Notes under the pieces: generated by a model
Told to the model about the DNA's origin: nothing
Seen by the model: only the letters and a program-made list of their open reading frames with translations
The model's database searches: none
Translations under genes and position numbers: made by a program
NCBI RefSeq assembly: GCF_014648175.1
Contig: NZ_BMQP01000012.1
Span: forward strand, 62,001 to 126,000
Direction: 5' to 3'
Source of the DNA: Planobispora rosea
Lineage (GTDB): Bacteria > Actinomycetota > Actinomycetes > Streptosporangiales > Streptosporangiaceae
Length of the DNA: 64,000 nucleotides
In this document: one piece after another, positions 52,261-61,638 of the stretch
Numbering within the stretch: the stretch's first letter is position 1
Layout of the letters: each line of letters opens with the position of its first letter

Positions 52261-53805
52261 ATGAGGCGCAGATTCGTACTGATCGGGGCAGTCGCCTTCG
52301 CGCTGGCCGGATGCTCGGCCCCCTCGCAGTCCGCGGCCCCCCGCGGGGCGCAGGACACGGTGGTGCTGGGGCTGGGGTCGGAACCGGACTCGCTCAGCCC
52401 GGTGCTCGGCTACACCCCGGACGGCGGTTCGCTGATCTTCGACGGGCTGGTCCGCCGGACACCGGACCTGAAGCTGGAGCCCGCGCTGGCCGAGGCGCTG
52501 CCCGAGGCGTCGGGCACCACGGTGACGTTCACGCTGCGCCAAGGGGTCACCTTCCACGACGGCAGGCCGCTGACCGGCGCCGACGTGGCCTACACCTACA
52601 ACGAGGTGCTCGACCCGGCCAACAACTCGCCGATCCAGGGTGACTACGCGGCCATCGAGCGAGTCGAGGCGCCGGACGCGCGGACGGTGGTCTTCCGCCT
52701 GAAGTACGCCTACGCGCCGATCCTGCAACGGGCCACGCTCGGCATCGTTCCCGACAAGTCCGATCCGAAGGCCGACCCGGTCGGCACCGGCCCGTTCACC
52801 TTCGTCTCCTGGACGAAGGGAGACAAGATCACTCTCAGGGCCAACGAGCGTTACTGGGGCGGCGCTCCGGCTGTGAAGAACCTGGTGCTCGCCTACACCG
52901 CCGACGACAACGCCCGCGCGACGCGGATGGCCGCCGGGGAGTTCACCGCGACCGAGCTGCCGCCCAAGGCGGTCACCCGGTTCAGGAACCAGCCCGGCCT
53001 GACCGTGTACGAGGCGCCGAGCGCGGACTACCGCGGCGTCATGTTCCCGCTGGATCAGCCGGTCACCGGCGACCTGGCGATCCGTAGGGCGCTCAACCTG
53101 GCCCTCGACCGGGAGGCGATGGTGTCGGTGATCCTGGCGGGTGCCGGGCAGGCGGCGTTCGGGCCGATCCCGCCGGGCACCGACTGGCACAACCCGGCCG
53201 TCCGGGGGTCGGCGGCGCCGGACCGGGCCGGGGCCGTACAGGTGCTGGAGGAGGCCGGGTGGAAGGCGGGCGCCGACGGCGTCCGGGTCAAGGACGGCAT
53301 GACCGCGGCGTTCACGCTGATGTATCCGGCGGGCGACTCGCTGCGCAAGGAGCTGGCGCTGGCCGTGGCCTCCGACGCCAAGAAGATCGGCATCGACGTG
53401 CGGCTGGCCGGGCTGGACTGGGACGCGATCGAGCCGCGCATGGCGGAGGACGCGTTGATCATGGGCTGGGGCACCCCGTTCGACCCCGACTACATCAACT
53501 ACGAGCTCTTCCACTCCTCCTTCGCGGGCAAGGGCTTCTTCAACCCGGGCCGCTACGACAACCCCGAGGTGGACGAGCTGCTGGAGCAGGGACGGCGGAG
53601 CACCGACCCGGCGGTGCGCAAGAAGGCCTACGACGAGGTGCAGCGGCGCATCCACGACGACGCGGTCTGGTTGTACCTGGTCTACCTCAAGCACACCTAC
53701 GTCGTACGCGGTGACTGGAGCGGCCTGACCGTGGGCGTGGAGCCGCACGCCCACGCCACCGGCGGCCTGCTGGGCACGGTGGTCGGCTGGAGGCCCGCCT
53801 CGTGA
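52261..53805 (+). CDS. nikA: Nickel/peptide ABC transporter substrate-binding lipoprotein (NikA-like)
   Basis: 514 residues. The lipoprotein signal ends at Cys18 (FALAGC). The mature protein belongs to SBP family 5: LGLGSEPDSLSPVLGYTPDGG, VTFHDGRPLTGADVAYTYNEV, GTGPFTFVSWTKGDKITLRANERYWGGAP. It ends with VEPHAHATGG; a His pair there is a plausible metal ligand, as C-terminal His residues are used by NikA proteins. Family 5 also binds peptides, so sequence alone does not prove nickel, but the Nur-type box directly upstream does favour it. It starts a tightly packed five-gene operon. Confidence 0.82.
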   Translation: MRRRFVLIGAVAFALAGCSAPSQSAAPRGAQDTVVLGLGSEPDSLSPVLGYTPDGGSLIFDGLVRRTPDLKLEPALAEALPEASGTTVTFTLRQGVTFHDGRPLTGADVAYTYNEVLDPANNSPIQGDYAAIERVEAPDARTVVFRLKYAYAPILQRATLGIVPDKSDPKADPVGTGPFTFVSWTKGDKITLRANERYWGGAPAVKNLVLAYTADDNARATRMAAGEFTATELPPKAVTRFRNQPGLTVYEAPSADYRGVMFPLDQPVTGDLAIRRALNLALDREAMVSVILAGAGQAAFGPIPPGTDWHNPAVRGSAAPDRAGAVQVLEEAGWKAGADGVRVKDGMTAAFTLMYPAGDSLRKELALAVASDAKKIGIDVRLAGLDWDAIEPRMAEDALIMGWGTPFDPDYINYELFHSSFAGKGFFNPGRYDNPEVDELLEQGRRSTDPAVRKKAYDEVQRRIHDDAVWLYLVYLKHTYVVRGDWSGLTVGVEPHAHATGGLLGTVVGWRPAS

Positions 53806-54779
53806 CCTGGGTGCGGATCGTCGCCTGGCGGGCGGCGATGGCGGTGCCCCTGCTGCTGGCGGTGACGTTCGCGATGTTCGCCCTGGCCAAGGCGTCACCG
53901 TTCGATCCGGTACGGCAGTACCTGGGCGACCGGGCGATGACCACCAGCCCGGAGATCGCGGCGCAGATCCGCGCCAACTGGGGACTGGACCGGCCGCTGG
54001 TCGAGCAGTACGCCACCTGGCTGGGCAATCTGGTCACCGGCGACCTGGGGGAGTCGCGGTCGCTGCGGCTGCCGGTCACCCAGGTGATCGGTGAGCGGCT
54101 CGGCTGGACCCTGCTGGTGGTGGGCTGCGCGCTGGTGCTGATGCTGGTGGTCGGCCTGGTGGCCGGCACGCTGGCGGCCTGGCGCCGGGACTCGTGGCTG
54201 GACCGCCTGGTCACCGGTACGGCGTTCGCCAACGAGGCCGCGCCGGTCTTCTGGGTCGGGCTGCTGGTGATCTGGGTGTTCGCGGTCAAGCTGGGCTGGC
54301 TGCCCGCGGGCGGGCTGACCGACGCCGCCTCGGCCACGGTGACGCTGCCCGACCTGCTGCACCACCTGGTGCTGCCGGTGGCGGTCCTGGCGTTCTCGCA
54401 GTCGTCGTGGTTGCTGCTGTTCGTCCGCGAGTCGGTCATCGGTGTGCTGCGGGAGGACTTCATCCTCGGGGCGCGGGCCAGGGGCCTGCGTTCCCGGACC
54501 GTTCTGGTACGGCACGCGCTGCGCTCGGCGCTGCTGCCGTTCATCACGATCATGGGGGCGCGGGTGCCCGAACTGGTGACGGGGGCGATCCTGGTGGAGG
54601 CGGTGTTCTCCTGGCCCGGGGTCGCGGGAACGACGATCAAGGCGGCGCTGGCCGTGGACTTCCCGCTGCTCGCGGCGCTCACCCTGCTGGCGACCGTCGC
54701 GGTGGTGCTCGGCAACCTGCTGGCCGATCTGGCCTACACCGTGGCCGACCCCCGGGTGCGCGTGCTGGGGGTGAGCTGA
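53802..54779 (+). CDS. nikB: Nickel/peptide ABC transporter permease, NikB-like
   Basis: 325 residues, six helices. WRAAMAVPLLLAVTFAMFALAKASPFDPVRQYLGD and the long first loop are typical DppB/NikB. FLGARARGLRSRTVLVRHALRSALLPFITIMG (starting FIL) is the EAA loop that docks the ATPase, followed by GAILVEAVFSWPGVAGTTIKAALAVDFPLL. It overlaps nikA by four bases (GTGA) and the next gene at TGATG. Confidence 0.88.
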   Translation: MTWVRIVAWRAAMAVPLLLAVTFAMFALAKASPFDPVRQYLGDRAMTTSPEIAAQIRANWGLDRPLVEQYATWLGNLVTGDLGESRSLRLPVTQVIGERLGWTLLVVGCALVLMLVVGLVAGTLAAWRRDSWLDRLVTGTAFANEAAPVFWVGLLVIWVFAVKLGWLPAGGLTDAASATVTLPDLLHHLVLPVAVLAFSQSSWLLLFVRESVIGVLREDFILGARARGLRSRTVLVRHALRSALLPFITIMGARVPELVTGAILVEAVFSWPGVAGTTIKAALAVDFPLLAALTLLATVAVVLGNLLADLAYTVADPRVRVLGVS

Positions 54780-55741
54780 TGGCCGCACCGGAGACGCCGA
54801 AGACACCGAAGCCGACGGAGGCGACCGAGACGACGGGGACAGCCGGGACGCCGGAGACGCCGGAGACGCCGGAGACGCGGTGGCAGGCGCGGGCGGAGGT
54901 ATCCGGCCGGGCCGCGGGACGGCCCGCCCGCCGCCGCCTGCTGGCCCTGGGCACCCTCGCCGTGCTGGTCACGGCCGTGCTGCTGGTGCCGCTGTTCGCC
55001 CAGCTCGACCAGCAGCTCGTGGACCTGCGCTCGGCCGGGCGGCCGCCGTCGTGGGCGCATCCGTTCGGCACCGACGAGGTCGGCCGTGACGTGCTGCTGC
55101 GCTCGATCTACGGCCTGCGGGTCTCGCTCCTGGTCGGGCTGACCGCGGCGCTGGTCAGCGTGGTGATCGGCGGGCTGGTGGGGCTGCTGGCGGGTGCGGC
55201 CGGAGGGGTCGTCGACAGGCTGCTGATGCGGATCGTGGACGGCTTCAACTCGCTGCCGCACCTGTTGTTCGGCATCTTCATCGTGGCACTGTTCGCGCCC
55301 AGCGCGACCGCGGTGGTCGTGTCGGTGGCCGTCACGCACTGGACGACGGCCGCCCGGATCGTCCGCTCCGAGGTGCTGTCGCTGCGCGGACGCCCCTTCG
55401 TGGACGCCGCGATCTCCGGCGGTTCGTCGAGGGCACGCATCGTTCACCGTCATTTCCTGCCGAACCTCGCGCCGCACCTGCTGCTGGCCACCGTACTGAT
55501 GGTCCCGCACGCGATCTGGCACGAGACTGCCCTCAGCTTCCTCGGCCTGGGCCTGCCCGCCCACCTCGCCTCGCTCGGCAACATGATCAATGACGGGCAG
55601 CGCTCCCTGCTGGCGGGAGACTGGTGGTCCAGCCTCTTCCCCGGCCTGCTGATCCTGCTGCCCACCCTGGCGATCTCCGCGCTCGCCCAGCACCTGCGCG
55701 ACCGGAGCAACCCGCGCCACCGATCGGAGCTGACCCTGTGA
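54779..55741 (+). CDS. nikC: Nickel/peptide ABC transporter permease, NikC-like
   Basis: 320 residues, six helices after a cytoplasmic N-terminus of about 60 residues. That N-terminus contains TPETPETPET repeats encoded by a 9-bp tandem repeat near 54850-54880. HPFGTDEVGRDVLLRSIYGLRVSLLVGL is the DppC/NikC start, and AAISGGSSRARIVHRHFLPNLAPHLLL the EAA loop. ATG overlaps the nikB stop; its stop overlaps the next GTG. Pairs with NikB to form the pore. Confidence 0.88.
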   Translation: MAAPETPKTPKPTEATETTGTAGTPETPETPETRWQARAEVSGRAAGRPARRRLLALGTLAVLVTAVLLVPLFAQLDQQLVDLRSAGRPPSWAHPFGTDEVGRDVLLRSIYGLRVSLLVGLTAALVSVVIGGLVGLLAGAAGGVVDRLLMRIVDGFNSLPHLLFGIFIVALFAPSATAVVVSVAVTHWTTAARIVRSEVLSLRGRPFVDAAISGGSSRARIVHRHFLPNLAPHLLLATVLMVPHAIWHETALSFLGLGLPAHLASLGNMINDGQRSLLAGDWWSSLFPGLLILLPTLAISALAQHLRDRSNPRHRSELTL

Positions 55742-56628
55742 AGCTGCGTGTCGACGGCCTGTCGGTCCGTTTCCGGCTGCCCGGCGCGGTCGTGCAGGCC
55801 GTCACCGACGCCCGGTTCGAGCTGCGCGAGGGCCGCTGCCTGGCGCTGGTCGGTGAGTCCGGCTGCGGCAAGTCGGTCATGGCCCACGCCCTGCTCGGCC
55901 TGCTGCCCGCCAACGCCACCGTGACCGGTCACGCCTGGCTGGACTCCCTGGACCTGATCACCGCCGGTGAGCGGACGCTGGCCCGCGAGGTGCGCGGCCG
56001 CCGCATCGGCCTGGTCCCGCAGAGCCCCGCGGCCCATCTCACCCCGGTCCGCACGGCACGCGCCCAGCTGGCCGAGGCGCTGCGCGAGCTCGACCGGCCC
56101 GAGACCCCCGACGAGCTGGCCCGGCGGGCCGGTCTGCGCCCCGGCGACCTCGACCGCTACCCGCACCAGTTGTCCGGCGGCATGGCCCAGCGCGTCGCCA
56201 ACGCCCTGGCCCTAGCCGGGGACCCGCCGCTGATCCTCGCCGACGAGCCCACCACCGGCCTGGACCGCCCGCTCGTCGAGGCGACCATGGCCGAGCTGCG
56301 CCGCCTGTGCGACGAGGGCAGGGCGGTCCTGCTCATCACCCACGACCTGCGCGCCGCCGAACGGGTCGCCGACGACGTCGCGGTCATGTACGCCAGCCGC
56401 GTCGTCGAGATCGCCGAGGCCCGGACCTTCTTCACCGCCCCCCGCCACCCGTACGCCGCCGGGTTGCTGGACGCCCTGCCCACACGCGGCTTCACCCCGA
56501 TCCCCGGCCGGCCGCCCGAGCTCACCCGCCTGCCCGCGGGCTGCGCCTTCCAGCCACGCTGTTCACGCGCCACCGCCCTCTGCGACGAGCAGCCCGTCCT
56601 GAACGGAGTGGCCTGCCACCATGCTTGA
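55738..56628 (+). CDS. nikD: Nickel/peptide ABC transporter ATPase, NikD-like
   Basis: 296 residues. Walker A is GESGCGKSVMAHALLG, Q-loop GLVPQSPAAHLTP, signature LSGGMAQRVANALAL, Walker B LILADEPTTGLD and H-loop LITHDLRAAE. The C-terminal oligopeptide-transporter extension (HPYAAGLLDALP, PAGCAFQPRCSRATALCDEQ) carries the Cys residues common in DppD/NikD. The GTG at 55738 overlaps nikC by four bases. Confidence 0.9.
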   Translation: MKLRVDGLSVRFRLPGAVVQAVTDARFELREGRCLALVGESGCGKSVMAHALLGLLPANATVTGHAWLDSLDLITAGERTLAREVRGRRIGLVPQSPAAHLTPVRTARAQLAEALRELDRPETPDELARRAGLRPGDLDRYPHQLSGGMAQRVANALALAGDPPLILADEPTTGLDRPLVEATMAELRRLCDEGRAVLLITHDLRAAERVADDVAVMYASRVVEIAEARTFFTAPRHPYAAGLLDALPTRGFTPIPGRPPELTRLPAGCAFQPRCSRATALCDEQPVLNGVACHHA

Positions 56629-57265
56629 AGCCGCCGACATCACCGTCACCTTCGGCCGTCACCGGGTCCTCGACCGGGCGGCCATCACCGTCCGCCCCGG
56701 CGAGGTCGTGGGGCTGGCCGGGCCGAGCGGGTGCGGCAAGTCCACCCTGACCCGGGTCCTCGCCCTGCTCCTGCGCCCCTCCGGCGGCCGGGTGGTCCTC
56801 GACGGGCAGCCGGTCCACCGCTGGCGGCACCGCGCGCCCCGGCGGACCGCCATCGGCCTGGTCTTCCAGCAGCCCCGCCTGGCCGTGGACCCCCGCTTCA
56901 CCCTGATCGAGGTCATCGCCGAACCGCTGCGCGCCAACCGCCGTCCCCTGGCCCGCGCCCATGAGCTGGCCGAGGAGCTGGGCCTCACCCCCGAGCTGCA
57001 CTCCCGGCGCCCCCACGAGGTCTCCGACGGCCAGCTCCAGCGCGCGTGCGTGGCCCGCGCGCTCGCGCTCGAACCCCGCTACCTGATCTGCGACGAGATG
57101 ACGACCATGCTGGACGCCTCCACCCAGGCGCACCTGGTGGCCAGGATCGAGGCCTACCGCGCGCGTACCGGCGCCGGAGTCCTCGCCGTCAGCCACGACC
57201 TCGAACTCCTGGAGCGCTGGTCGGGCGGGAACGTGCGCGAGCTCGCGCACCGCTATCCGGCGTAG
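56621..57265 (+). CDS. nikE: Nickel/peptide ABC transporter ATPase, NikE-like, short
   Basis: 214 residues, shorter than DppF-type ATPases because the C-terminal Cys extension is missing. Walker A is GPSGCGKSTLTRVLAL, Q-loop VFQQPRLAVDP, Walker B YLICDEMTTMLD and H-loop AVSHDLELL. The signature is VSDGQLQRACVARAL, with Asp in place of the first Gly of LSGGQ. It overlaps nikD by eight bases and its last 13 bases overlap the convergent pectate lyase gene. Confidence 0.88.
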   Translation: MLEAADITVTFGRHRVLDRAAITVRPGEVVGLAGPSGCGKSTLTRVLALLLRPSGGRVVLDGQPVHRWRHRAPRRTAIGLVFQQPRLAVDPRFTLIEVIAEPLRANRRPLARAHELAEELGLTPELHSRRPHEVSDGQLQRACVARALALEPRYLICDEMTTMLDASTQAHLVARIEAYRARTGAGVLAVSHDLELLERWSGGNVRELAHRYPA

Positions 57266-58836
57266 GTCTCGTACTCGGCGATCTTGGGCGTGCCGGTCGA
57301 GCCGGTGATCTCGAAGGTGAGCTTGCGCAGCGAGGTCCGGGGGAAGGTGATGACGCCCGCACCGCTGCCGGAGGTCAGGACGGCGCCGGTGTCGCCGTTG
57401 ACGACCCGCCAGGTCTTGATGCTGCCCGCGGAGCCCGGCGCCTCACGGACGTTGATCTTGGAAACCGCGGTGGCGGAGCCCCACTTGATCGAGATGGAGC
57501 CGGTCGAGCCGGCCGGCGACCAGTACGTGCTCATGTCGCCGTCCCGCACGTTGCCGTAGCTCGTCCCGCCGGCCTTGCTGGAACCGTCGGAGCCGGCGCC
57601 GATGCTGAGGTTGGTCCCGCTGGGCTGGGTCGAGGTCGGCGTGGCGGTGGGGGTGACGGTCGGCGTGACGGTGGGGGTGACGGTCGGCTTCGACGTGGGC
57701 GTCACGGTCGGCGTCGGTGTCGGCGTCTGCGCCGAGCAGCTGCCGTTCGACACCTTCAGTCCCTTGTTGGCGCCCGCCGTCTGCGTCACGATGCCCGGCA
57801 CGCAGCTGGCCGCGTCGAGGCTGTAGGGGTACGGGATGGTGACGGTGGTGTTGGACTGCGGGTTGGGGCCGGCGGGCTTGTTGTCGGTCCCGGGGCTGGA
57901 CCAGGTCACGTTGTCGAAGATGTTGCCGCTGACCTGCCAGTAACCGGCCGCGTCGGTGTAGAAGGTGCCCAGGACGTCCTTGGAGTTCTTGAAGTAGTTG
58001 TTGTCCACCTTGGCGCGTGCCCCGGCCCGGGAGTTGATGCCGGACTCGTTGAGGCTCACGTAGTAATTGTTGTAGATGTGGGCGACGCCGCCACGCAGCA
58101 GGGGCGTACGGGAGTCGATGTTCTCGTACAGGTTGTGGTGGTAGGTGATGAAGCCGTTGGAGAGGTCGCTCTCACTGGACCCGACGAGGCCGCCGCGGCC
58201 GGAGTTGCGCAGGACGCTGTAGGACAGGGTCACGTACTGGGTGTTGCCCTTCATGTCGAAGAGGCCGTCGAAGCCCTCCGACTCCCCGCCTGACGCCTCC
58301 AGGGTGGTGTGGTCGACCCAGACGTTGCGGACCGTGCCCTCCATGCCGATGGCGTCGCCGCCGTTGGACGTGGGCGAGCCCGACTTCTTGACGTTCCGGA
58401 CGGTCACGTTCTGGATGATGATGTTGCTGGAGTCGCGGATGTGGATGCCCAGCTGGTCGAAGACGGCTCCGCTGCCGACGCCGACGATCGTGACGTTGCT
58501 GATCTGCTTGAGCTCGATCAGGCCGGCGGCGGTGCTGCAGCTGTCGCCCGAGACCTTGCCGGTGTTGCCGTGGTTGATGGTCCCCTCGACCTCGATGATG
58601 ATCGGGGTGCTGCTGCTGGCCCGGTTGCACAGGGCCGCGTGGATCGCGGTTCCCGTGGTGGCCCGTACCGTCTGCCCGCCCGCGCCGCCGGTGGTCCCGC
58701 CGTTCTGGGTCGCGTAGCCGGTGGCGCCGGCGGCTGCCGCCGACGCCGCGGGCATCGACAGAACCACACCGGTCGCGGTCGCGATGGCCGTCGTGGCCAG
58801 CGCCGCACAGAGCCGCGGTGCGACTGATCGTCTCAT
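57253..58836 (-). CDS. Secreted pectate lyase (PL1) with discoidin-like C-terminal domain
   Basis: 527 residues. The signal peptide is about 1-33. A right-handed beta-helix PL1 catalytic domain (about 40-345) has VRNVWVDHTTLEASGG and RTPLLRGGVAHIYNNYY (catalytic Arg region), and a D-x-K run at FDGLFDMKGN. A Thr/Pro linker with TPTVTPT repeats (about 372-412) leads to an F5/8 type C-like carbohydrate-binding domain (about 413-527). It cleaves polygalacturonate by beta-elimination outside the cell. AAGGGAA precedes the ATG. A LacI-type palindrome lies 243 bp upstream. Its 3' end overlaps nikE by 13 bp. Confidence 0.92.
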   Translation of the reverse strand: MRRSVAPRLCAALATTAIATATGVVLSMPAASAAAAGATGYATQNGGTTGGAGGQTVRATTGTAIHAALCNRASSSTPIIIEVEGTINHGNTGKVSGDSCSTAAGLIELKQISNVTIVGVGSGAVFDQLGIHIRDSSNIIIQNVTVRNVKKSGSPTSNGGDAIGMEGTVRNVWVDHTTLEASGGESEGFDGLFDMKGNTQYVTLSYSVLRNSGRGGLVGSSESDLSNGFITYHHNLYENIDSRTPLLRGGVAHIYNNYYVSLNESGINSRAGARAKVDNNYFKNSKDVLGTFYTDAAGYWQVSGNIFDNVTWSSPGTDNKPAGPNPQSNTTVTIPYPYSLDAASCVPGIVTQTAGANKGLKVSNGSCSAQTPTPTPTVTPTSKPTVTPTVTPTVTPTATPTSTQPSGTNLSIGAGSDGSSKAGGTSYGNVRDGDMSTYWSPAGSTGSISIKWGSATAVSKINVREAPGSAGSIKTWRVVNGDTGAVLTSGSGAGVITFPRTSLRKLTFEITGSTGTPKIAEYETYAG

Positions 58837-59078
58837 TCTCGTGTTCCCTTTCAGCTTCGAACGCCGGGTACTGCTACGTGTCGTGGTCGTCTCGGCGGGC
58901 CGTCGAGGCCGCCGGTCTGTCGCCGGGCAGGCCCGCGGCCCGGCCCGGAGGCGGGTGGTCTTCTCGGTGTGGATCGGTTCGGGGGTTCCGCTGCGGTCCG
59001 GGTCACGGGGAGCCGTCGCCGTTCACGTCGTGAGGGTGGCGCGATGGTCGCCTCCACCGGAAGAATCCTGATAAGTTA

Positions 59079-59092
59079 GGAAAGCGCTTTCC
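59079..59092. promoter_or_regulatory. LacI-type palindrome GGAAAGCGCTTTCC
   Basis: A perfect 14-bp palindrome with the central CG typical of LacI/CcpA-family operators, 243 bp upstream of the pectate lyase start. It may control the lyase by sugar availability; no LacI gene lies in the window. The gap 58837-59490 also holds GTTCGC-TCG-GCGAAC (59370-59384) and a leftward frame with G/C-ending codons near 59200-59340 that has no recognised product; otherwise nothing. Confidence 0.55.
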
Positions 59093-59369
59093 ATCCGGGA
59101 GGATAGGGTGGCGTCTGTCGGGTTGACAAGACTGTCGTTGCCGAAAATTCATCTGCCCAGGTCAGTGGCGTGCTCGTACGCCCAAGGGAATAAGGGCTGT
59201 CAGGGCGCACGGTCATGATCGCGCCGGAGGCCCCCTGTCCCGCTCCGGCCGGCCCGTCGGCGAAGGGCCCGCCCGGCGTTCCGGCGACGGGGATCACCTC
59301 CGGAGCCGGGGCGATGTCATCGGACGGCAGCCGTGTTCCGCTCGGCCGGTTCCCGAGAGGGAGCAGATA

Positions 59370-59384
59370 GTTCGCTCGGCGAAC
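59370..59384. other. Inverted repeat GTTCGC-TCG-GCGAAC
   Basis: Six-bp perfect arms with a 3-base loop, about 105 bp after the stop of the leftward kinase gene. It could be a weak terminator or an operator. Confidence 0.3.
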
Positions 59385-59490
59385 AATGAGACGGGTGAAT
59401 GTCACCCGGGCCGGGGCGTATCGCCCCGGCCGTACGCGAGGCGGTCGCGAAGGAGAACGGCCGAGCCGCGCATCGCCGCTCCTGAGGCCG

Positions 59491-61638
59491 TCACGGAGTG
59501 ACCGCGGTGTACTCCAGGTCGATCTGATCCATCTCGGCGGCGGGCCCCTCGGCCAGGACGCGTACGGGGCGGCCCTGGAGATCGAGCACGACCACCTCCT
59601 TCTCCCTCCCCCCGGACCTGACCGCCAGCAGGTTGCGCCCGCCCAGCCAGCCGGCGAAGGCCGTCCCCTCGGCGAGGGGTACCGTGGCCTTCTTCGCGCC
59701 GGTGACGTAGTCCCACAGGCAGATGTTTCCGGATTCGTCGGGACAGACTGTGGTGACAACCGTGCCCAGCGGGGTGACCGCGACGTCACTCCACGTCATC
59801 TCGCCGACCGAGGGCAGCGTGCGGACGAGTGTGCCGTCCAGGTTCCTGACCCGGACCGCGCCGCCGGGAGCCTGCTGGATCACGGTGGTCCCGTCGGGAC
59901 CCCAGGCGTAGATGCGGGGCTCGTCGTTGTCATCGGCGACGGGGACGTGCCGCCCGCGGCGCGTGGCCATGTCCACGATCGTGAAGCCTGTGCTCCGCCC
60001 TATCAGCTGCTTCGCGCCGACCGTCCCGAAGGTCGTCAGCAGCACCAGGGAGCCGTCGGGCGACCAGCGCGGGTAGCGGCTCTGCGCCGGTCGCTGGACC
60101 GTCCGCACGACGGACTGCTGCCCGGTGACCCGGTCGACGATCCGGACCTGGTCGAAGTCGAAGAAGTCGGTCTTGAAGTGCGGACTGGCCACGAAGAACG
60201 AGCCACCCGGAGACACGACGAGGTCGTGCCTGCCCTCGAACCGCTCGAAGGTGTCCCCGTCCCGGGCCCTGACGGACGCGAGGCCCGAGAGCACGGTGTC
60301 CCGGTTGTCCTCGTAGGAGGTGACCCGCCAGGAGTCCGCGGGGTTCTCCCGCAGGGTGATCCGCGTTCCCGGAATCCGTACCGACGTGGTCGACTCCGGG
60401 GCCATGGTTCCGTCGGTCCTGCGCTGCGCGAGCGGGGCCGCCGTCTCTTGATCGGCCGCCCCGCGATCCGCCGTACCGGCACCCGGGCCCTCCGGCCGTT
60501 CGCCCGCGGCCCGCGCCAGATGGATCCCCACCCCGGCGGAGAGCGCGAGCGCCACCGCGGCGAGGCCCGCCACGGCCGTACGGCGACCCCGCGCCGGAGA
60601 ACCGGGACCCGGCGCGGGAAGCGTGTCCCGGAGCCCGGCCGGGTTCTCCTGGCCACCGGTCTCCCCTCCACCGGTCTCCCACCCGCCGGTCTCCCGTCCG
60701 GCGCCTTCCCGCTCACCCGCCTTCCGCCCGCCGGCTTCCCGGCCGCCGGTCCTCTGCCTCCCGGTCTCCTGCCCGGCGGCCCCGTACCCTCCCGCCTGCG
60801 CGCGTCCCTCGGCCAGCAGGCGCGGCGGCGGCACGGAATGGCCGAGCAACCGCAGCAGCGCGGTCGTGGCGGTCGGCCGCGCCGCCGGATCCTTGGCCAG
60901 GCACTGCAGGACCAGCTCCCGCAGCTCCCCCTCCAACTCGCCCAGCTTCGGCTCACCGGACAGGATCCGGTGGATGGTCGCCGGCACCGGTCCCGTCCCG
61001 AACGGGGGCGTTCCGGTCGCCGCGCAGGTCACCGTGGCCGCCCAGGCGAACATGTCGGAGGCCGGTCCGGTGGGCGCCCCGTTGAACTGCTCGGGCGCCA
61101 TGTAGGGCGGAGTGCCGACGACGTGCTCGGCGGTCGCCTCGGAGTCCGCCGCCCGGGCGATGCCGAAGTCGATGACGCGGGGCCCGTCCCTGGCCAGCAG
61201 CACGTTGGCGGGCTTGAGGTCCCGGTGGACCACCCCCGCCTGGTGGATCGCCGACAGCGCGGTGAGCGTCCCGACGGCCAGCCTGCGCAGCTCGGTGCCA
61301 CGCAGGACCCCGCGCTCGGAGATCACCCGCGCGAGGCTGGGGCCGTCGACGTACTCGCTCACGATGTACGGCATGCCGCCGAACTCGCCGTGCTCCAGCA
61401 CCTGCGCCGTGCAGAAGGCCTTCACCCGCAGCGCCAGCTCGATCTCCCGGTGGAACTCGCGGAGCCCGGCCGAGTCGGAGTCGCCGACGCCGGTGCGCAG
61501 GAGCTTGACCGCGACCCGCTCGCCCGAAGGCGACTCGGCCAGGTAGACCACGCCCTGCCCGCCCGCGCCCAGCCTGCCGATGATGCGGTGGTGACCGATC
61601 CGTGCGGGATCGGCGGTACGCAGGGGATCGACCGGCAT
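59491..61638 (-). CDS. Membrane Ser/Thr protein kinase with C-terminal beta-propeller
   Basis: 715 residues. The kinase domain (about 16-270) is complete: glycine loop GRLGAGGQGVVY, Lys45 in VAVKLL, HRDLKPAN (Asp140), DFG (157-159) and APEQ. The juxtamembrane linker (about 275-345) is rich in Gly-Gly and Glu repeats. A single membrane helix (about 353-375) leads to an extracellular domain of about 330 residues with WD40/TolB-like propeller repeats (YPRWSPDGSLVLLTTF, IYAWGPDGTTVI, NICLWDYVTG). The ATG overlaps the upstream kinase-like gene's stop (TGATG), so the two are coupled. It probably phosphorylates Ser/Thr in response to an external signal. Confidence 0.9.
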   Translation of the reverse strand: MPVDPLRTADPARIGHHRIIGRLGAGGQGVVYLAESPSGERVAVKLLRTGVGDSDSAGLREFHREIELALRVKAFCTAQVLEHGEFGGMPYIVSEYVDGPSLARVISERGVLRGTELRRLAVGTLTALSAIHQAGVVHRDLKPANVLLARDGPRVIDFGIARAADSEATAEHVVGTPPYMAPEQFNGAPTGPASDMFAWAATVTCAATGTPPFGTGPVPATIHRILSGEPKLGELEGELRELVLQCLAKDPAARPTATTALLRLLGHSVPPPRLLAEGRAQAGGYGAAGQETGRQRTGGREAGGRKAGEREGAGRETGGWETGGGETGGQENPAGLRDTLPAPGPGSPARGRRTAVAGLAAVALALSAGVGIHLARAAGERPEGPGAGTADRGAADQETAAPLAQRRTDGTMAPESTTSVRIPGTRITLRENPADSWRVTSYEDNRDTVLSGLASVRARDGDTFERFEGRHDLVVSPGGSFFVASPHFKTDFFDFDQVRIVDRVTGQQSVVRTVQRPAQSRYPRWSPDGSLVLLTTFGTVGAKQLIGRSTGFTIVDMATRRGRHVPVADDNDEPRIYAWGPDGTTVIQQAPGGAVRVRNLDGTLVRTLPSVGEMTWSDVAVTPLGTVVTTVCPDESGNICLWDYVTGAKKATVPLAEGTAFAGWLGGRNLLAVRSGGREKEVVVLDLQGRPVRVLAEGPAAEMDQIDLEYTAVTP

